This document shows positions 26,078 through 34,645 of a stretch of DNA of 64,000 nucleotides, one piece after another (the stretch's first letter is position 1; the number at the start of each line of letters is the position of its first letter). The stretch lies in contig NZ_CP073696.1 of assembly GCF_025264645.1 (NCBI RefSeq), positions 2,728,001-2,792,000 of the forward strand. Reading direction: 5' to 3'. The position numbers and the translations under genes were made by a program. The DNA is from Edaphobacter lichenicola. Its GTDB lineage: Bacteria; Acidobacteriota; Terriglobia; Terriglobales; Acidobacteriaceae. A model generated the notes under the pieces. It was not told the origin of the DNA and searched no databases. It was given only the letters and a program-made list of their open reading frames with translations.

Positions 26078-26152
26078 ATCGCTACCAATTGAGAATGGCG
26101 TTTCCAGCCGATTATCCGCTGAGACTTAAGGATAGGAGATCGAATCGGTCGG

Positions 26153-27070
26153 CTACTTGATCTGTGCTGGCTCTACTGGATAAAGGAAGGTGATCGCAGG
26201 ACCGAAGCGTTCTCCCCAAAATTTATCCTGATGCTGTCCGCCCGGCTCAACGGTCAGCTTGACTTCAGGATGGTTCATCAGGCTCTTCTTCATGTTGTCG
26301 GCAAGCGTCCGGCTCATGGCGACGAAGGCAGTATCGAAATCAGGAAATCCGTGCGCCGCAGCATCAGACGGCGGTACTTCGGTCGTACCTACCCCGATCG
26401 AAATCCGCGCAGGCCCTTGCACGATCGTCGAAGTATCTTGCATAACTTTGCCATTTCCGACTTGCAGCGAAGTGCTTTCGAGCAAGCCAAGACCGAATGT
26501 GTCGGGCTGGTCGAGCAGAAGACTCAGCGCAGCGATGGAACCCAACGAAGCACCACCCACGCCGCGGTGGGTGCGGTCTGCAATCGTCCTGTAGCGTCCG
26601 TCGACTAGAGGCAGAACCTCCCGCGTCACGAATGCTGAGAGCTTTTGCGGTGCGTCCGACATCGCACCATATCTTGAGTATTCGTCCTCGCGACGGCCCG
26701 GTCCTGCGTTGTCGATCCCGACCAAAATCAAGGGCTGCACGGCATCCTTGGCAATCAGATCGGTCACGGTTTCATCGACGTGCCACTCATCTTGACCTGG
26801 CCGCGCTGTGCATCGGTCAAAAAGATCCTGCCCATCGAAGATATAGAGCACGGGATAGCGCTTGGAAGAGTTAGCTGGAGCTAAATAACCAGGTGGAAGC
26901 CACACTCGTAAGGTACGGTTATCGCCATACACGTGGCTCTGCAACGGAACCACCGCAAGCATGCCGGTCACCGTACTCTTACAGGATGTTGCCTGTGCCT
27001 GCGTCGTAAGCGATGAGGCACAGATAAAGCACAGAGTGAGCAGACCTACAGAAGCGGTACGGCGACTCAT
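26153..27070 (-). CDS. Secreted alpha/beta-hydrolase esterase (esterase D / Fes-like)
   Basis: About 305 aa with a signal peptide (SVGLLTLCFICASSLTTQAQ). An esterase of the PF00756 type follows: RTLRVWLPPGYLAPANSSKR, YPVLYIFDGQDLFD with the oxyanion region, PLILVGIDNAGPGRREDEYS, the nucleophile elbow GGASLGSIAAL and a closing GGQHQDKFWGERF with the catalytic His. This is the usual order for enterochelin esterase-like, acetyl-xylan or S-formylglutathione hydrolases. The exact substrate cannot be told. The start is set at 27070 because AGAGGC lies six bases upstream; in-frame codons at 27073 and 27085 are alternatives. Convergent with the haloperoxidase gene. Confidence 0.87.
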   Translation of the reverse strand: MSRRTASVGLLTLCFICASSLTTQAQATSCKSTVTGMLAVVPLQSHVYGDNRTLRVWLPPGYLAPANSSKRYPVLYIFDGQDLFDRCTARPGQDEWHVDETVTDLIAKDAVQPLILVGIDNAGPGRREDEYSRYGAMSDAPQKLSAFVTREVLPLVDGRYRTIADRTHRGVGGASLGSIAALSLLLDQPDTFGLGLLESTSLQVGNGKVMQDTSTIVQGPARISIGVGTTEVPPSDAAAHGFPDFDTAFVAMSRTLADNMKKSLMNHPEVKLTVEPGGQHQDKFWGERFGPAITFLYPVEPAQIK

Positions 27071-27388
27071 CATAATGCCTCTCATAAGCTGATCTATCAG
27101 AATTTGGACGAACGTTGAGAACTATATAGGACGGGCATGTGAAATTGGGAGATGCCTAGACGCGACTAGAGCACGAAGACAGCTTCGCGGGAACAGGTAA
27201 CGTGAAGCCGACATCGCGGAAGTTATACACCCGCTTTCATTGTCGAGAACAAGCCTGTGCACGTTTCCAGAGCCTTTCAGCTTCGAATTGTGAATTGGCG
27301 ATTGGCACTCATCCGGAGTCGCGGCCCTTTAAAGAAGCTTTCCATCTCAGCTCTTGCTGCGGCCAAGGCAATCTGGGGTGGTTTCTCT
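27071..27388. other. 318-bp stretch without a recognised gene
   Basis: Probable promoter side of the minus-strand esterase. A long + frame at 27202-27531 runs antisense into the VOC gene and lacks protein character. Nothing else supported. Confidence 0.4.
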
Positions 27389-27814
27389 TTATAGAAGTTG
27401 TTCTGAGGTCCCACCCCAGTCCTCCGGCAGCATGTCAGCTACCGACTGTGAAAACGTCCAGGAATGACCTGCAAGATCCTCAGCTACGTACTGCCGCTCT
27501 CCGTAAGGATGGGTGGCTGGTTCCTGTGTGATTTTTGCGCCATGCTTTCTCGCAAGATCGCAGTGAGCGTCCGCATCGTCGATGCGGACAGTAATCGAGT
27601 GGCCGAGACCAACAGGGCTCCCGATCTCAAGCGGGCGAAGTTCTCTTACGATGACTGCGCCTTCTCCGACGTTGAGCTGCACGCGGTGCGTGTCAACTCG
27701 CAGCCGGATCGTAAAGGCAAACGCATGACACAGCCAGGCTGCTGCCTCTTCCGCATCAATGTAAGCGAGCACCGGGATCACCGTGGCTCGAGGTATAGAC
27801 CGATTCCAGATCAT
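27389..27814 (-). CDS. VOC (glyoxalase/bleomycin-resistance) family protein
   Basis: 141 aa with the vicinal-oxygen-chelate fold of the PhnB-like type: NRSIPRATVIPVLAYIDAEE, AAWLCHAFAFTIRLRVDTHR, VQLNVGEGAVIVRE, HSITVRIDDADAHCDLARKH, GAKITQEPATHPYGERQYVA and EDLAGHSWTFSQSV. The two beta-alpha-beta-beta-beta units are complete. Such proteins bind a metal between units and act as isomerases, dioxygenases or antibiotic binders; not assignable here. The start at 27814 follows GGGGCG; an upstream ATG at 27829 is possible. Monocistronic. Confidence 0.85.
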   Translation of the reverse strand: MIWNRSIPRATVIPVLAYIDAEEAAAWLCHAFAFTIRLRVDTHRVQLNVGEGAVIVRELRPLEIGSPVGLGHSITVRIDDADAHCDLARKHGAKITQEPATHPYGERQYVAEDLAGHSWTFSQSVADMLPEDWGGTSEQLL

Positions 27815-27990
27815 CTGCGCACGCCCCATAGCATTCGAACCGACTAGAGCGACTACGACACTCTGATCTTATCCAGCTCCATGTCAGTTGTCCCACGGAG
27901 TTCCTGAAACAGACATCAAAGTCACCTTCTCCTAGCAGTTATTAGGTCGCTTCAATCTCTGATAACAGGGCGATGCACTCGTCGACAGGC

Positions 27991-28640
27991 TCAGACTACT
28001 CTTCGCGCAGCTCTGAAGCGAAGCTCTTCGGAATTAAGTTCTCCGATCTCCACGTCTCGAAAGAGAGCTCTGGTGTGGTCAACTCAAATGCCAACTCTTC
28101 GAAGCGTAATACCTCGCTGATGAAGACTCTGCTCTTGTGCTATCAAATGTCGCCGCTATTGTTGACTCGTCGCAGCAGGAGACCCTTCGGGTACGTGAAG
28201 TCTGGTAACTTGCGCGGCAGTCGGATCGAGCTCGGGATATAAAGACTTGCGGGAACTTGTTTGTTCAGGCCTTCGTGCGGGCGTTCGTTATTGAACACGT
28301 ATCGAAAGTTATCGAAGCGGCTCTGCTGTGCGCGAAGGGATGCCGCCAGCGGTTTCGTCGTGTCCTCCTTTAGCGTTCGATGCATCCGCTCATGGCGACC
28401 GTTTTGTTGAGGTCGACCTGCTTGAATGCGCTCGTGCATGATCCCAATCTCCATCCAGCCGAGTGAGAGTTTCGACAGCTCTAATAGCTCTGTGTCTGCA
28501 AACGGTGCGCCGTCGTCGGTCCTGATCCGTGCTGGAACTCCACACTCCCGCATGGCTGCTTCGCAGATTGCTCGGACTTGGCTGAGGTCCATGCGCGAAA
28601 CAATCTGGCAACGAATCAGGTAATGGCTATGCGCTTAGGC
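27991..28640 (-). pseudogene. IS481-family transposase remnant
   Basis: The C-terminal two thirds of an IS481/IS3-like DDE transposase. Integrase-core features are SHYLIRCQIVSRMDLSQVRA, RIRTDDGAPFADTELL with a catalytic Asp, the GRPQQNGRHERMHRTLKE block with the catalytic Glu, and FNNERPHEGLNKQVPASLY. After GDI there are two successive stops (TGATAG, around 28140). The homologous C-terminus resumes as HKSRVFISEVLRFEELAFEL, then in another frame as RDVEIGELNSEELRFRAARR to a stop at 27991. The N-terminal HTH is missing beyond about 28640. No terminal repeats found. Confidence 0.85.
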
Positions 28641-28737
28641 GGCCTATGGGCGCCTGCAGGGCGTCCGTTTTCGGTTCTCCCCGTGCGAAGCCTAGCCAAT
28701 TATCGACTACCTCGATTCGACGGTCAAAACGCGAAAA

Positions 28738-30519
28738 TCAAGTCGGAACCCCTGGTAGCTTTTCGACATGAAAGTTCGAAGAACCTTCGTAGAACGTCAC
28801 TAACTGATTTGCTACGACACCTTTGTAGATCTCTATGGCTCCTAGGGGCCACCGGAGTTCTATGTCGGCTTTTTCGGCTGCCCCTAGGCCGAAATGCAGG
28901 CGTGGATCGTTTGAGGATACGTAGCTGGATTGACTAAGCACCTCTTGGACCTGCAATTTACCGTTGCTGCGAAGGAGCACCCTAGCTCCAATTGCGCTGC
29001 GATTGCTCTTTGTTCCCCGCAGTCGGATCTTAATCCAGTGATTCACCGAGGGCGCGTCATTGCGCAGCAGCGACGGAGGCTCATTTTGGTTCATGATCAC
29101 GATGTCGAGATCCCCGTCATTGTCGAAATCGCCGAAAGCGCAGCCGCGACTGACATGACGCGAAGCTAGCGCTGGTATCTTTTCCTCGTCGAGTTCTTGA
29201 AAGGTTCCATTTCCCAGATTGCGGAATACTAGACGGGGCCCCCGGCGAGGATATCTTGGATACTTTGCTTCGAGCTCTGGATAGACCTGGCCTGTCACCA
29301 AGAAGATGTCGGGAAAACCGTCGTTATCCAGATCGACGAGTCCGATACCCCAACTCACAAAGCGCTGTTCGTGCATCAAGCCGGATTGCATAGTGACATC
29401 TTCAAATTCGCCCTTACCCGAACAATGGTAAAGACCAGTTGGTTGGTTCATAAAGTGGGTACGAACAATATCGAGATGGCCATCACAATCGTAATCCCCT
29501 ACCCCAACGCCCATACCGGCCATTTCCCTGCCTTCATCGCTTAGGGCCACTCCGCGCATCAAACCTTCCTCCCGGAAGGTGCCATTATGGTTGTTCATTA
29601 GCAACAAGCTGGGCGTGGAATCACCAGCCACGAAGATGTCGGGCCATCCATCCTCGTCCACATCGAAGGCGACCGCGGTCAGGGCATAGGAACCGCGGAA
29701 TGACGCAATACCAGATTCCTTTGAGACATCCGTGAATGTCCCATCTCTGTTATTGCGGTACAACAAATTCGTCGGTATGGGCAGGCCTGAAGGGCCACAG
29801 TTAACCGGAACAGCTTCGAAGCTGCAGTTCGGACGTTCGAGCGAGGGCTTAGGCAAGTTTTCAATATCTACATCTGCGTAATTGGCTACGAAGAGATCTA
29901 GCCAACCATCGCGGTTGTAATCCACAAAAGTACATCCAGATCCAAAACGTGTTAAGGAACTTCCCAATCCCGCCTGCTTTGTGACATCCGTGAATGTGCC
30001 GTCGCCGTTATTACGGTACAGGCGATTCTGGCCAAAGTAGGTCACGAACAAATCTTCAAATCCATCATTGTTGTAATCTCCTACACATACTCCTATTGCC
30101 CATCCCGCGTCGGTCAGACCAGCTTTTTTCGTCACATCGGTGAAGGTGCCGTCACGATTGTTGCGGTAGAGATGATTGCTAGCTCCAGCAGGAATCTCAG
30201 ACAGTCTGCGCCCACCCAGGATGAAGATGTCCATCCAGCCGTCGTTGTCATAATCAAAAAAGGCGCAGCCACCTCCCATTATTTCGGTTATGTACGTCGC
30301 TTCAGCTTTTTCCCCATAAAAAAGAATATCCTTGAGTCCGGCCGATTCGGTTACATCCACAAACTGTGAGAATGGAGTCGAGCCTTTTTTTGCCGATTCG
30401 CTGCTGAAGATGTTGGGGGGGAACGCTGCTGATGCCGCAACGGCCGAGATTGTTTTTAGAAAGTCGCGGCGTGGTTGCGTAAAGGTCTTAGACCATTGGG
30501 CCCTGGGCACTTTCATCAT
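28738..30519 (-). CDS. CRTAC1 family protein: FG-GAP/VCBS repeats with ASPIC/UnbV domain
   Basis: A 593-aa exported protein with a Tat signal (QPRRDFLKTISAVAASAAF). At least seven calcium-binding FG-GAP/VCBS blades follow, each with a DxDxDG motif: FDYDNDGWMDIF, GDYNNDGFEDLF, VDYNRDGWLDLF, DVDEDGWPDIF, GDYDCDGHLDIV, VDLDNDGFPDIF and GDFDNDGDLDIV. A C-terminal ASPIC/UnbV domain has HWIKIRLRGTKSNRSAIGAR and WPLGAIEIYKGV. Together they form a secreted beta-propeller. CRTAC1-type genes are frequent next to TonB receptors and TPR proteins in Acidobacteria, and the role is unproven. GGAGAAG precedes the ATG pair. It is followed upstream by a chorismatase-like gene on the same strand. Confidence 0.92.
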   Translation of the reverse strand: MMKVPRAQWSKTFTQPRRDFLKTISAVAASAAFPPNIFSSESAKKGSTPFSQFVDVTESAGLKDILFYGEKAEATYITEIMGGGCAFFDYDNDGWMDIFILGGRRLSEIPAGASNHLYRNNRDGTFTDVTKKAGLTDAGWAIGVCVGDYNNDGFEDLFVTYFGQNRLYRNNGDGTFTDVTKQAGLGSSLTRFGSGCTFVDYNRDGWLDLFVANYADVDIENLPKPSLERPNCSFEAVPVNCGPSGLPIPTNLLYRNNRDGTFTDVSKESGIASFRGSYALTAVAFDVDEDGWPDIFVAGDSTPSLLLMNNHNGTFREEGLMRGVALSDEGREMAGMGVGVGDYDCDGHLDIVRTHFMNQPTGLYHCSGKGEFEDVTMQSGLMHEQRFVSWGIGLVDLDNDGFPDIFLVTGQVYPELEAKYPRYPRRGPRLVFRNLGNGTFQELDEEKIPALASRHVSRGCAFGDFDNDGDLDIVIMNQNEPPSLLRNDAPSVNHWIKIRLRGTKSNRSAIGARVLLRSNGKLQVQEVLSQSSYVSSNDPRLHFGLGAAEKADIELRWPLGAIEIYKGVVANQLVTFYEGSSNFHVEKLPGVPT

Positions 30520-30807
30520 CGTTATCTTCTCCGTTTGATTAGCGGAGCTCTCGCAAGTGCGAGGTTCGATACAACAGCCGATCTTTACGACAACGGCCCA
30601 ATTTAGATAGCTCCGCCCGCCAGAATGGTGAGGAATATTCCATGGTGCGGTCTACTTAGGCACCCAGCTTGGGTTGATCCCGCAGATTCGTTCCAGGGAA
30701 AAACAAAGGACGTCACAGCTCAATCGATGCCTTGGCTGAAGCCTTTCAGGACCGACATTTTCTAAACGAGGATCATGCTGCAACGAACAACTTCCCTGGC
30801 CCTTCAT

Positions 30808-31926
30808 TTAGAGCGTACCCGTTGCAAGACATAGTGCTTTATCAAGTAGCGACGCAGTTGCGTCAACTTCTATCTCGAATAGCAAGTCGTCACGGCAGAT
30901 GGTCGAATGCACAGGCAGAATTGGCAATTGGGGAATTCCGCGTTCTCGGCAGCAGGCTTCGAAAGCAGGCAACTCCTCGATATCCCGAAAATAAGCGATC
31001 GCACGTGTTGTGTTGTGCCAGTTCATTTGGCGAGATTGCAGGATCGCTCCGACGACATCGAGCGTGCGATGAATCTGCTTCACGACATCATTCGCGAACA
31101 TGCTTTTTCCATCAGCTGCAATGCTAGCGGTGCCTGAGATAATCAGCAATCGCCGGCTCGGCAATGTCACCTCCACGGCACGGCTAAACGAACTACGGTA
31201 TTCCGTGGCAGAACATTGAAGTGGCGAGACTACTTCTTCGACGTGGACACGCTCGTGACGGGATCGAATGGCCAGAGCTCCAGCGACTAAGGCGGTCCCC
31301 GCAGGGTTGCTAGCACCAATACCTGTACTGGCGGGAACCAATCGGTCGAAGACGCCCCTACCCTCAAAGAACTCTGTTCGCGCGGCGTTGAATTCGCCAT
31401 ACCATGCGAGCAGATCATCAAGATAGAACCAAGTTCGTATGATATGCGAAAAATCCATTCCGACGTCACCTAACGCTATCTCGATCTGCTGCATGCAACT
31501 GACCGTTTGGGAGCCGCGTGTTTCCCGAGAATTAGTAGGCAGAATACCAGCCAGCAAGCAGTAATCCGCGTCTTCATCCGACCAATGGCTACCAACTACC
31601 CGACCTGCTAGCTTAACTCTGGAAACAGGACGACCGTCGATGATTAGAGCTTGCGTGCCGTGAACATGTGTTCTTTCATAAGCGTCACCGTGAATCCACA
31701 TTATGGGCCAACTTGCTCCCGACATGAGAGAAAGCGCGGCCTGCTCCACCTTGCATCCCGCAACGACAAGTTGCGCGACCACCTCGCCGGAACGAGGTGG
31801 AAATTCATTAAAGATCGAAGCATCATCAACAGTGTCGCGCCAAACGTTGACGAGCCGTTCACGGGTCTCCTCTTGATCGACGGAAATTTCATTACGATGT
31901 TCTGAATGTTGGCGCGTTGCATTCAT
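30808..31926 (-). CDS. Chorismatase (FkbO/Hyg5)-like, RidA-fold protein
   Basis: A 372-aa protein with two RidA/YjgF-like halves, as in chorismate hydrolases FkbO/Hyg5. Matching segments are TWFYLDDLLAWYGEFNAART, EFFEGRGVFDRLVPASTGIG, ASNPAGTALVAGALAIRSR, RRLLIISGTASIAADGKSMF, HRTLDVVGAILQSRQMNWHN and the end STICRDDLLFEIEVDA, which is characteristic. Known members cleave chorismate to dihydroxycyclohexadiene or hydroxybenzoate. Whether this one keeps the chorismate site cannot be judged by eye. There is no signal peptide, so it is cytoplasmic. AAGGATAAAGCC precedes the ATG. It sits between CRTAC1 and a propeller-TPR protein on the same strand. An alternative call is a RidA-family protein of other function. 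Confidence 0.75.
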   Translation of the reverse strand: MNATRQHSEHRNEISVDQEETRERLVNVWRDTVDDASIFNEFPPRSGEVVAQLVVAGCKVEQAALSLMSGASWPIMWIHGDAYERTHVHGTQALIIDGRPVSRVKLAGRVVGSHWSDEDADYCLLAGILPTNSRETRGSQTVSCMQQIEIALGDVGMDFSHIIRTWFYLDDLLAWYGEFNAARTEFFEGRGVFDRLVPASTGIGASNPAGTALVAGALAIRSRHERVHVEEVVSPLQCSATEYRSSFSRAVEVTLPSRRLLIISGTASIAADGKSMFANDVVKQIHRTLDVVGAILQSRQMNWHNTTRAIAYFRDIEELPAFEACCRERGIPQLPILPVHSTICRDDLLFEIEVDATASLLDKALCLATGTL

Positions 31927-32051
31927 GGCTTTATCCTTGTCGGTTGACCGTAGATCAGTTGACTATGTAGTTGCAAGACTCTCAAATGATCTGAAGAAAT
32001 TTCTTTGGTTCGGCCAATGCAACCCTGTCAGCCTAATACTCCTTTCAATGA

Positions 32052-34487
32052 TCACATTGAGGGTGGGCTCCCTGATTTTGTTTTATCTGCCGTGGCAGAC
32101 GCTCGGTCTTCGTGGAACGGCTTCTGCTTTGCAAACAGCGCCAAGTGAGCACGGATGGCCGCTGACAGGGGTTTGTTTGTTTGCGCGATCGCCAATTCCA
32201 GTGCTTGCCTTTCGATGGAAAAGGCACGAGAGAATAAGCGTTGTTCGGCGTAGGACACCGCCAGTGTATCCAAGACTTCAGCATTGTCCGGTTGAGCATT
32301 CTCAGCGCTCTCCGCCAGCCGTGCCGCTTCAGCACCGTTGCGCAGTGAGGCGTCAGGTGAGGTAGCAAGCAGCCACGCGGTACCGATCATTGCACTAACG
32401 CTGTTGGGATCAATGAGCAGCGCCTTTCGCCAATGCGAGAGAGCTGCAGAGCTTTTGCCCAACGTCTCATAAGCTCTGGCTAGAGCTTCTTCACCCGACT
32501 CAAAGTGTGGCCTGATGGCGATAGCTGCTTCAAGCTCCGGGAGCGCCTGCTCCGGGTGGCCCTGGTCCAGGCTGAATTTTCCGAGGACGAAGTGGTCCTG
32601 CACCGAAAGAGGGTTGATAAGGAGAGCTGCGCGCAGGTGCTGGAATGATCCCTCGACATCCCCATGAAGGTAGAGTGACACGGCCAGCCCGTTCTGGGCC
32701 TTTTCGTTCCCCGGATCAAGGGCCACTGCCTTCTTCCAGATCTCGAGCGCTTGGTCAGGCTTCTTCTTCTCTTCCAATTGCATGGCCTCGTCGATCATCT
32801 TGTACTGATTTACGGCTGGAACTTGGATTTCTTCGATCCCATCTCCGTCGGCATTGACGAATTCAGGCAAATTCACGGCCCGGTTAGCAGCGGTCGCGTT
32901 GTCGATCAGAATCGCGGGGCTAGAGTTTCCCCCTTCGTCGATGTGAGTTAAATACATTTGCGTATAGAATGACCGGGCTTTGGATGAAAAAACTAGCCAC
33001 CGGCCGTTCGGTGAAAAACTGTGCCAAGAATTCATTAGGGCTGTATTGGCAGTTAAACGTCGCGACTCACCCCCTCCGGAAGGGACTATATAGAGTTGGC
33101 TATCCGGACGCATCAATTGACCATTGTGGCACTGCACAAATACGATCCACCGCCCATCCGGAGCAACCTTGGGGAAGTTGTTGCTCATTCCGTTGTGAGA
33201 AGCACCGGCGATGGGCTCCGCTATCCCGCCGCGGCCATCATTGAATGGCACCCTGTAAAGGTCGTACTGAATCTGGGTTTCGTTCTGGTCATTGGCATGC
33301 AGCGCCTTCGGCTGACCTTCGGGGTACGGATCCTTTGCCTCGGCTCGGGCGAAGACGATGTATTTGCCGTCAGGACTCCAGACTCCATCCGTTTGCACAT
33401 AGCGCGGATCGTCCGCACCGTGAAGGGGCTGACGCTTGCCAGAGGAACGGTCATACCACTCAAGGATGCCCCTCGTCGGGTAGAAGACCTGTAGGAAACG
33501 ATAGTCCGTAAAGTTTGTGACGTAGTAGGTATTCGAGATATCGAGCGCGGATCCAGCAAAGGTGCTCAAGACGTAACGCCCATCCGGAGAGACTTGCGAC
33601 ATGAACCCCACCCGCAGTTTCCCAGCCTCGCCGTTAGTATTCCACTGCAAAACATCTTTGTTCTGAATGGAAATGTGACGTTCGACCGGGACGACTGCGT
33701 AGAGACCCTTGTCATTCGCCGGTCCATCCACATCGATTCCCATGGTCTTGCCATCGCGCGAAAATGAATGGCAGTTAGCGCATGTGGGCATGTCCTTCAA
33801 CACTGTGTGGCTCTCGGACTGACGGACATCCCTGAGACGCCAATTTATTAGATGAATTGCTGTGGGGGACAGCGGCTGCACAGTACCATTTGCACCTTGG
33901 CTCGGCATCAGCGGTACATCTCGATAGAATATGGGTGCACCTACCGGATCAATCGAAGTAGAAAGGGTGATGCGCGACTGCGAAGAGACTTGGTGCGCAG
34001 AGTTATAGCCAGTCACGGTCAGTACGGCGGGTTGGATGGTAGAGCGCTCTTGAATCGTTGCCCAAGTAGTTACGTCGGGAGACCATGTCCAGGAAGCAGC
34101 TTGCTTTGGCGTCAACTTAGGCAACTCATTGGTACTGCTTACGCATTCCGGGTCGATCTGCCCGATCTGCATTCGCTGTCCTGTGATCTCGACTTGAACC
34201 GAAGAGTTGTCTGCGAATACAAACTTCATTTGCCAGGACTTGGCTGCGGCATCGCGCCAGATAAACGTGGGAGGCGTAATGCCAGGAGGGAAGATGGAAC
34301 CATCGAGAGGGTAGTCAATAGACAATGGCCAAAGGACTGCTTTGGGGTCGCCCGCCTGTGCGTAGCCAAAGACTTTGTTGCGGGGCGCTGCAAGAATGCA
34401 GAAGACGACAAGCATGCCTAGAAAAGTTGGGCCTACAACAAGTAGGTGGGTGGACAAGCAAAATCGTCTTGGCGCTATATCGGCCAT
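32052..34487 (-). CDS. TolB-type propeller protein with CxxCH motif and C-terminal TPRs
   Basis: An 811-aa exported protein with an N-terminal membrane anchor/signal (HLLVVGPTFLGMLVVFCILA). A beta-rich region includes a single c-type haem motif CANCHSF near residue 240. TolB-like propeller blades follow (SPDGRYVLSTFAGSA, SPDGKYIVFARAEAKD, APDGRWIVFVQCHNGQL, SPNGRWLVFSSKARS). At least four TPRs lie after residue 560 (QALEIWKKAVALDPGNEKAQ, FQHLRAALLINPLSVQDHF, ALPELEAAIAIRPHFESGEE, ALSHWRKALLIDPNSVSAMI). The start is set at 34487 because CCGGAGG lies nine bases upstream; a TTG at 34514 lacks one. The role is unknown, possibly a surface or periplasmic assembly/sensing protein partnered with the TonB receptor downstream of it in the window. 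Confidence 0.82.
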   Translation of the reverse strand: MADIAPRRFCLSTHLLVVGPTFLGMLVVFCILAAPRNKVFGYAQAGDPKAVLWPLSIDYPLDGSIFPPGITPPTFIWRDAAAKSWQMKFVFADNSSVQVEITGQRMQIGQIDPECVSSTNELPKLTPKQAASWTWSPDVTTWATIQERSTIQPAVLTVTGYNSAHQVSSQSRITLSTSIDPVGAPIFYRDVPLMPSQGANGTVQPLSPTAIHLINWRLRDVRQSESHTVLKDMPTCANCHSFSRDGKTMGIDVDGPANDKGLYAVVPVERHISIQNKDVLQWNTNGEAGKLRVGFMSQVSPDGRYVLSTFAGSALDISNTYYVTNFTDYRFLQVFYPTRGILEWYDRSSGKRQPLHGADDPRYVQTDGVWSPDGKYIVFARAEAKDPYPEGQPKALHANDQNETQIQYDLYRVPFNDGRGGIAEPIAGASHNGMSNNFPKVAPDGRWIVFVQCHNGQLMRPDSQLYIVPSGGGESRRLTANTALMNSWHSFSPNGRWLVFSSKARSFYTQMYLTHIDEGGNSSPAILIDNATAANRAVNLPEFVNADGDGIEEIQVPAVNQYKMIDEAMQLEEKKKPDQALEIWKKAVALDPGNEKAQNGLAVSLYLHGDVEGSFQHLRAALLINPLSVQDHFVLGKFSLDQGHPEQALPELEAAIAIRPHFESGEEALARAYETLGKSSAALSHWRKALLIDPNSVSAMIGTAWLLATSPDASLRNGAEAARLAESAENAQPDNAEVLDTLAVSYAEQRLFSRAFSIERQALELAIAQTNKPLSAAIRAHLALFAKQKPFHEDRASATADKTKSGSPPSM

Positions 34488-34601
34488 CGGCTGAACCTCC
34501 GGATGCACGCTCAAACTATGACCCCTGCAATTAGAACAAACCTAAGACCAGTGTTGAACAATTAAGTGCTTTGAGCGGAAGACACGCTGTACTCTACAAA
34601 C

Positions 34602-34645
34602 AACCTTATGCCTGGGCGCCGAGATCCGCGCCCAGGCATAAGGTT
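34602..34645 (-). terminator. 18-bp perfect hairpin overlapping the receptor stop codon
   Basis: Inverted repeat AACCTTATGCCTGGGCGC / GCGCCCAGGCATAAGGTT with an 8-base loop. It ends inside the TAA stop of the TonB-dependent receptor (34644-34646). No T-run follows. It probably stops transcription or protects the 3' end of the receptor mRNA. Confidence 0.7.

Larger units (their letters stand above)
25681..26152. other. 472-bp convergent intergenic region with a hairpin
   Basis: Lies between the convergent haloperoxidase and esterase genes. Open frames on both strands look non-coding. It contains an 11-bp perfect inverted repeat (26042-26077) overlapping an 18-base word found also at 15208. 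Confidence 0.45.

Noticed and set aside
25722..26129. 135-residue plus-strand frame between convergent genes
   Set aside because: No motif, no ribosome site, and it runs through a hairpin; likely chance.
30732..31127. 131-residue plus-strand frame
   Set aside because: Antisense to the chorismatase-like gene, which is well supported.
33750..33800. Possible cytochrome c gene because of a CxxCH motif
   Set aside because: A single motif inside a long propeller/TPR protein; no cytochrome fold around it, so only noted as a possible haem site.
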